This document shows positions 57,427 to 64,000 of a stretch of 64,000 bases of DNA, piece after piece. This stretch comes from Dendrobium chrysotoxum (lineage: Eukaryota; Streptophyta; Magnoliopsida; Asparagales; Orchidaceae), in assembly GCA_019925795.1 (NCBI GenBank), contig CM034314.1, positions 99,939,264-100,003,263 on the forward strand, in the 5' to 3' direction. Both the position numbers and the translations under genes were made by a program. A model generated the notes under the pieces. It saw only the letters and a program-made list of their open reading frames with translations, was not told where the DNA came from and did not search any database. Numbering within the stretch: the stretch's first letter is position 1; each line of letters starts with the position of its first letter.

Positions 57427-58006
57427 TGAAGACCCGGCAAAATGACTTATAAGCATATAAAATTGATATGACATACATAGATAGTGACAAGACATGCATA
57501 ATTAATATGACACACACGACTAACATGATATGAATTAATTGACTATAACATGCATATATGTATTGATTTACTGATTAAATAAGTATATATTAGAATGAGC
57601 ATAATGCATCGATTATTGATTATTGTTACCATAATTTACATAACATTTTTGATGTACCATAAATATTATATATATATATATATAATTAATTAATTTTTAT
57701 ATAAATTTAATTAAATTATTTTAGGACTTCAAAAAATATAGAAAATATTTATAACATAAATTATTTTATTTAAAAAATATTGGTGAAATTAATTTGTAAA
57801 TCGGACACCTGACGGTCACAAAATCATCATTTGTAATGAGAGATGACAATTTCTTAAGGTTTTTCACCGGGGCCCAAAAATTACGAAAAAAATTCGTGCA
57901 AGTAAAATAATACAATAACAATACTATGACAAAGATGATTTATAATTTGGAGTTATATTGACTCCAGAAAAAAAAATTTACCTAGATCAAAATACGGGTT
58001 ATTACA
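57427..58006 (-). repeat. Candidate solo LTR
   Basis: On + the segment runs TGAAGACCCGGC...CGGGTTATTACA, so on the minus strand it starts TGTAATAACCCG and ends GCCGGGTCTTCA. A TGTAATA-CCCG start is common for chromovirus LTRs. The 5-bp flanks do not match, so borders may be off or the flanks have decayed. Confidence 0.4.
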
Positions 58007-58504
58007 AACTATATCGATCTCAGTATTCAAAAATACAAAGTTTTTTTCAAATTTTTTGATTAAACTTATATTTCTATTATGAAAAATGAGTATAACTTTG
58101 CACTGATAAAATTTTCATTATGTAACTTTTAGTATGTTATAGAGAGTGAAATTCTGAACATTTAAATATTTTTTGAGAATTTTAAACTGAGGATTTTTGA
58201 AATATATGCTATTTTTATTGAATAGAAAATAATCTGAACTTTTAAAAAAAATATTGTAGTATAATTAAAGTCTTAAAATAATGCTTTGCACAATCTCTAG
58301 TAATTTTGTAATTAAAAATGTGTTTTTTTTTGTTGCTTGCAGTTAGAGTATTTTGAAAATTTATAGAATATGTTTATTTACGCGTTTAATCACTACAATG
58401 CATTGGAATATATACACAGTTGATTGAAAGGGGTGATTTTATGGAGATTTAAAAGGGGCGAAGGAAGTTCTGTTCTGATAATATATGCACATTCTACTTC
58501 AGAG

Positions 58505-59080
58505 TAGGGCTTCAAACAAACTGAGCCGAGCTGAGTATGTGCGTGTTCATGTTTAAATTCATTTATTATCAGCTTTTTCAAGTTTGGTTTGTGTTTGATT
58601 TGAGTTTTTTTTTTATTTGTGTTCAAGCTTGGTTCGTTTAAATTAATGGGTGTTAATATTTGGTTCATATTCTGTTCATTTCGTGCTTATCGAGCTTTAA
58701 ACAAACAAGCCTTATCGAGTTATAAATAAGCTCTACTTCTAGATGCACATTAACTTAGCAAAATGAGCCTCATCGAGCCTTCTAACATATAATTACATCA
58801 AGCTTATTCATGAATATATCTAGCAAAGTTTTTAAACTATCAAACAAGCTCATTCACGAATATATCTAATGAGTATTCTTGAGTTATCAAATGAGCCCGT
58901 TCATGAACATATCTAATTAGTATTTTTGTGCTACCAAATGAACTTGTTCATGAACAAACGATCTATGATTCATCTTATATTTGTTCACAGAGTGGGTTAT
59001 TTGCAATTTTAGGCGGATGCGAGAAGTAAAAATAAATTATTAAATAATTTTAGATGAGATTAGCAAAAATAAATTATTAA

Positions 59081-59115
<35 letters not shown>

Positions 59116-59375
59116 CTCTAATATAGTTCTAACCAAGCTTCTTAGTCGAGATCTAATCGAGCTTCTTAACAAGCTTGTTCACGAGCATTAAATGATATTA
59201 TTCATTAACATAAATGAATTGAATGCTAAATTGTTCGAGCTTGTTTATTTAGCTATCGAATATTTATTAAAAGTGTTCAAGATCATTCGTTTATCTTATC
59301 AAACGAACATGAATGAACTCTCATTGAGCCAAGCCACGAGTAGCTCATCGAATACTCGGTTCATTTGCAGCCCTA
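58505..59375. mobile_element. hAT-like non-autonomous element, 871 bp
   Basis: The termini are inverted: TAGGGCTTCAAACAAACTGA at the left, and at the right the reverse complement TAGGGCTGCAAATGAACCGA. The interior is rich in GAGCT and CGAGC words (TCATTCACGAATATATCTA repeated at about 58,852 and similar). The 8-bp flanks CTTCAGAG and CTTCAAAG agree at 7 of 8 positions. It contains a short (TA)n tract at about 59,083-59,110. No transposase frame. Confidence 0.9.
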
Positions 59376-59570
59376 CTTCAAAGTTGTTAAACTCTATTTG
59401 TTATTCAGAGTTGTTGGACTCCGTCTGTTACTTAAAGTTATTGAAATTTGTATGAGCTCAAAGTTATTAAACTATGTATATTGGCTCAGAGTTATTGAAC
59501 TATGTTTGTTGGGAGGCATAAGGGTTAGAGTTGTCAGACTCTATCTATTAGGAGGAATATATAAAGTGCT
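59376..59570 (+). repeat. Minisatellite of about 35-bp units, target of the hAT-like insertion
   Basis: Units of the type TCAGAGTTGTTGGACTCCGT and TCAAAGTTATTAAACTATGT recur at about 59,377, 59,406, 59,433, 59,459, 59,487 and 59,535. The last bases left of the element (CTTCAGAG at 58,497) are another unit start, so the hAT-like element inserted within this array. Confidence 0.75.
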
Positions 59571-60670
59571 TGTGTATGTATTTTGCCTAAAATTCTGATA
59601 ATTGCATTTATTTTTATGCTCATTTTCACTTTTAATACTAAGTAAATATTTAATAAAAGAACTTTTTTGAAAATTTATATTGGTATTTATGGCCTACTAT
59701 GCTATTTTAGTTCATTGTAATTTTGTATTCTATTTTCAGGGTCTAAGAAAGGGAAGGATCTGATTGAGTAAGATCTGATCTAAGTCTGTATAGGTATTAC
59801 TTTGTTTTAATTTTTGTATAGTTACTGCTAGCTTTTGTTTTGTTTTTTCTCAGTATTCTACTGCCTGTAGTCAAGTACTGTAGTGTTACTACTATATATA
59901 TATATATATATTTTTTAATGATACAATGAAATTGGAGATTTTGACATTTTATGGATGAGTTTATTTTAGCATTTTGGATGCTTTTTAGTAGCTATGTAGT
60001 TTGTTGTTTATTTTAAAGTATATATTGGAAGAAAATATGAAAATTTTTCAAACCTAGATCTTAGGATTCACTTGTTACAACTCAGCATGATAAGACATGT
60101 CCCATTATTGGATCTTTTCAGGTTGAATTGTGACATATTATACAGTATGAGATATTGTACAACCATATGACTGATATGATATTTTAGCTTGAATCTTGAC
60201 TTATAATTGATATACATAGATATGATACTACTTCTGATACAATATATACTAATATGCTTTTGATACAATCTGAGCTGACATATTGATATAAAGAACACTT
60301 TTTATGATGATGCATGATTTATGTATTCATTCTGCCCTACATATGATTGATGCACATATATGATGATTTCATTAATACATGACACTAGTGTACATAATAA
60401 TAATATGATGTCATAATAACACATTATCATTCTAATAGCTTTGTTTTGCATATTACAACTATAGATACAGGATATTATCACATGATTATTTCTCTACCAT
60501 ATACACATTTTATTCCAATATGATATGATCTATAACGTTAATAAATAAATGATGACAATGTCAAAATTATGATATGAAGCATGATAGTGATACACATAAA
60601 TGTGACATACTTATATATTTGAATATGATAATACAATGTATAATATTGAATCTATTGATACATATAATAT
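59571..60670. other. AT-rich, LTR-like, no gene seen
   Basis: TATGATA- and TTGATACA-rich sequence with no open frame of note. It resembles the AT-rich body of chromovirus LTRs, and a TA tract lies at about 59,893-59,912. Confidence 0.4.
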
Positions 60671-62756
<2,086 letters not shown>

Positions 62757-63063
62757 GGACAAACTCAAAATTCAATCATCAATAAAGCAAGAGGAAGTTA
62801 AATAAACAGTAGCCAAGTATTACAATTCAAATGCTAGATAAAAAACATTCCATGCTAAGAATTTAGTTCTAAGGAAAGTAGATATCGCTGCTCGATAACC
62901 TGCACTCAACAAATTAGGATCTTCATGGGAAGGACCATACATCATCAATGAGACAGTTAGCACAAGAGCTTACAGGCTTTAAACCTATTTGTGAAAAGAG
63001 ATACCATGGATGTGAAGTAGTGATGACTTGAAGATTTTCTATCCTTAAGAATATATATATATA

Positions 63064-63540
63064 TACTACATAAATCCTTTTTCTCCATTGTGTCTTGTTA
63101 AGAGTCAAATTCTCATTTAGATCTAACAAATAAAGGTCATTTCTAATATTTTCTAACCAAGTATTTTAGGTCTACCTCTACCTTTCTTAACATATATAGG
63201 TCAAATCTAATACATCTACTCTCCTAACCAGGTCATCGGAAGGCCACCGTTTTATGTGACCAAACCGTATAAGGCAACTCTCTCTAATCTTATCTGCCAT
63301 TGGAGCTGCTCCAACCTTTTCACGTATATGCTCGTTTCACATCCTGTCTCTAAGAGTAAAGCCACTCATCCACCTAAGCATCTTCATCTCTGCAACACTT
63401 AACTTAATATTATGCTTCTCTTTTAATGGCCAACATTAATTCTACTCCATAAAGCATTGCAGGTCCAACCACCATCTTATAGAATTTTCCCTTTAAGTTT
63501 GAGTGGTACTTATCTATCACACAACAAGCCCGATGCACAT
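63064..63540 (-). mobile_element. RTE-clade LINE, 3' fragment (copy 6)
   Basis: On + it follows the reverse complement of the RTE 3' end from CTACATAAATCCTTTTTCTCC through TCTACCTCTACCTTTCTTAA, GGCCACCGTTTTATGTGACC and CATCCACCTAAGCATC to about 63,540. The TTG tail is missing: the fragment is fused to a short TA tract at 63,050-63,065. Minus-strand coding is broken. Confidence 0.9.
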
Positions 63541-64000
63541 TTAAATGTATAAAGAAGAAAATATTTTTTTATAGTATACAACGACTTAGCATAATTACCC
63601 TTTTTTCAGAAGTGAATTCATCGTGTAACAACTCGAAGAACTGGGGAAACTCACCAATCTTGGTGAGTTCTATTAAAAAAATAGTATTACTTGAAAGCAC
63701 AAATAACTCACCAATGTAAGTAAGGAAGGGGAATTGACTTTGTTGAAATTAGCCATTTTTTAGTTGACTTAACAAATTAATGCAAATATTAATTTTTAGT
63801 TCTTAATCTTATGTTACAAGCCTGCTATCTTTATATGATTTGAAGAAAATAAGTTGCATTCATGTTTGAACGCTTTAATAAAGAACAGATATTAAAAAGA
63901 AGTAATACTCCAAGAGATTTTATTCTAGTCTAAGTAATATACCAGAGATATAATACTCAAAAATAAATTCAACATTATTTATGCTAGAATCACCCCACAG
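63541..64000. other. No gene seen
   Basis: AT-rich unique sequence to the window end. Two ACTCACCAAT words at 63,650 and 63,708 are the only visible repetition. Confidence 0.5.

Noticed and set aside
57427..58006. Confident solo LTR call
   Set aside because: TG...CA ends are present but the 5-bp flanks do not match, so it was kept only as a low-confidence candidate.

Overview
This window reads as transposon-packed, AT-rich nuclear DNA of a flowering plant. The evidence is the mix of element families: Ty3/gypsy of the Tat and chromovirus (Tekay/Del-like) lineages, Ty1/copia, RTE-clade LINEs with (TTG)n tails, hAT-like elements with 8-bp target duplications, a Mutator-like element (MULE) with 9-bp target duplications, and long (TA)n tracts. 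The species cannot be named from the sequence. No rRNA, tRNA or intact host gene was recognised. The only host-type coding sequence I can name is a broken copy of an EngB/YihA-type GTP-binding protein gene.

Layout. 1-3.6 kb: Tat-lineage gypsy pol (RT, RNase H, a second archaeal-type RNase H, integrase), with frameshifts and stops. 3.7-6.6 kb: its downstream non-coding part, a GC-rich leader-like patch, a 330-bp-period tandem pair and an RTE 3' end. 7-17.2 kb: two direct copies of a long non-coding repeat family (called R1 here, about 7.1-9.16 and 13.7-17.16 kb). They enclose a roughly 290-bp tandem pair with an hAT-like insertion in one copy, and GC-rich non-coding DNA. 17.4-20.2 kb: a near full-length decayed RTE LINE. 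20.6-22.8 kb: (TA)n tracts, an RTE fragment between direct repeats, and a 1.2-kb element with long inverted ends. 22.8-29.6 kb: AT-rich DNA without recognisable genes.

29.6-39.2 kb is one Ty1/copia element cut into four pieces (gag/protease, integrase, reverse transcriptase, RNase H) by nested insertions: an LTR-like unit with a 99-codon ORF, a short GC-hairpin insert, two RTE LINEs and a long LTR-like stretch. 39.3-42.7 kb holds degenerate repeats and unrecognised coding remnants.

The most interesting part is 42.77-50.70 kb. A 7,188-bp MULE (43,317-50,504) has about 135-bp inverted ends and a perfect 9-bp target duplication (GTTGTAAAG). It sits inside the EngB-like pseudogene. It carries two convergent multi-exon genes: a FAR1/MULE transposase on the + strand and a Ulp1-like (C48) cysteine protease on the - strand, as in KI-type (Kaonashi) MULEs. 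Both are broken by stops and frameshifts. Six arrays of an 11-bp, GCGC-containing repeat lie only in the introns and the gap between the two genes.

50.7-64 kb: gypsy LTR-like sequence; a minus-strand chromovirus (LTR 53,247-54,808 plus integrase) interrupted by a 1,028-bp hAT-like element with a perfect 8-bp duplication; a second hAT-like element (58,505-59,375); a 3-copy tandem repeat of about 650 bp whose internal (TA)n tracts vary in length; a Tat integrase tail; and a last RTE fragment.
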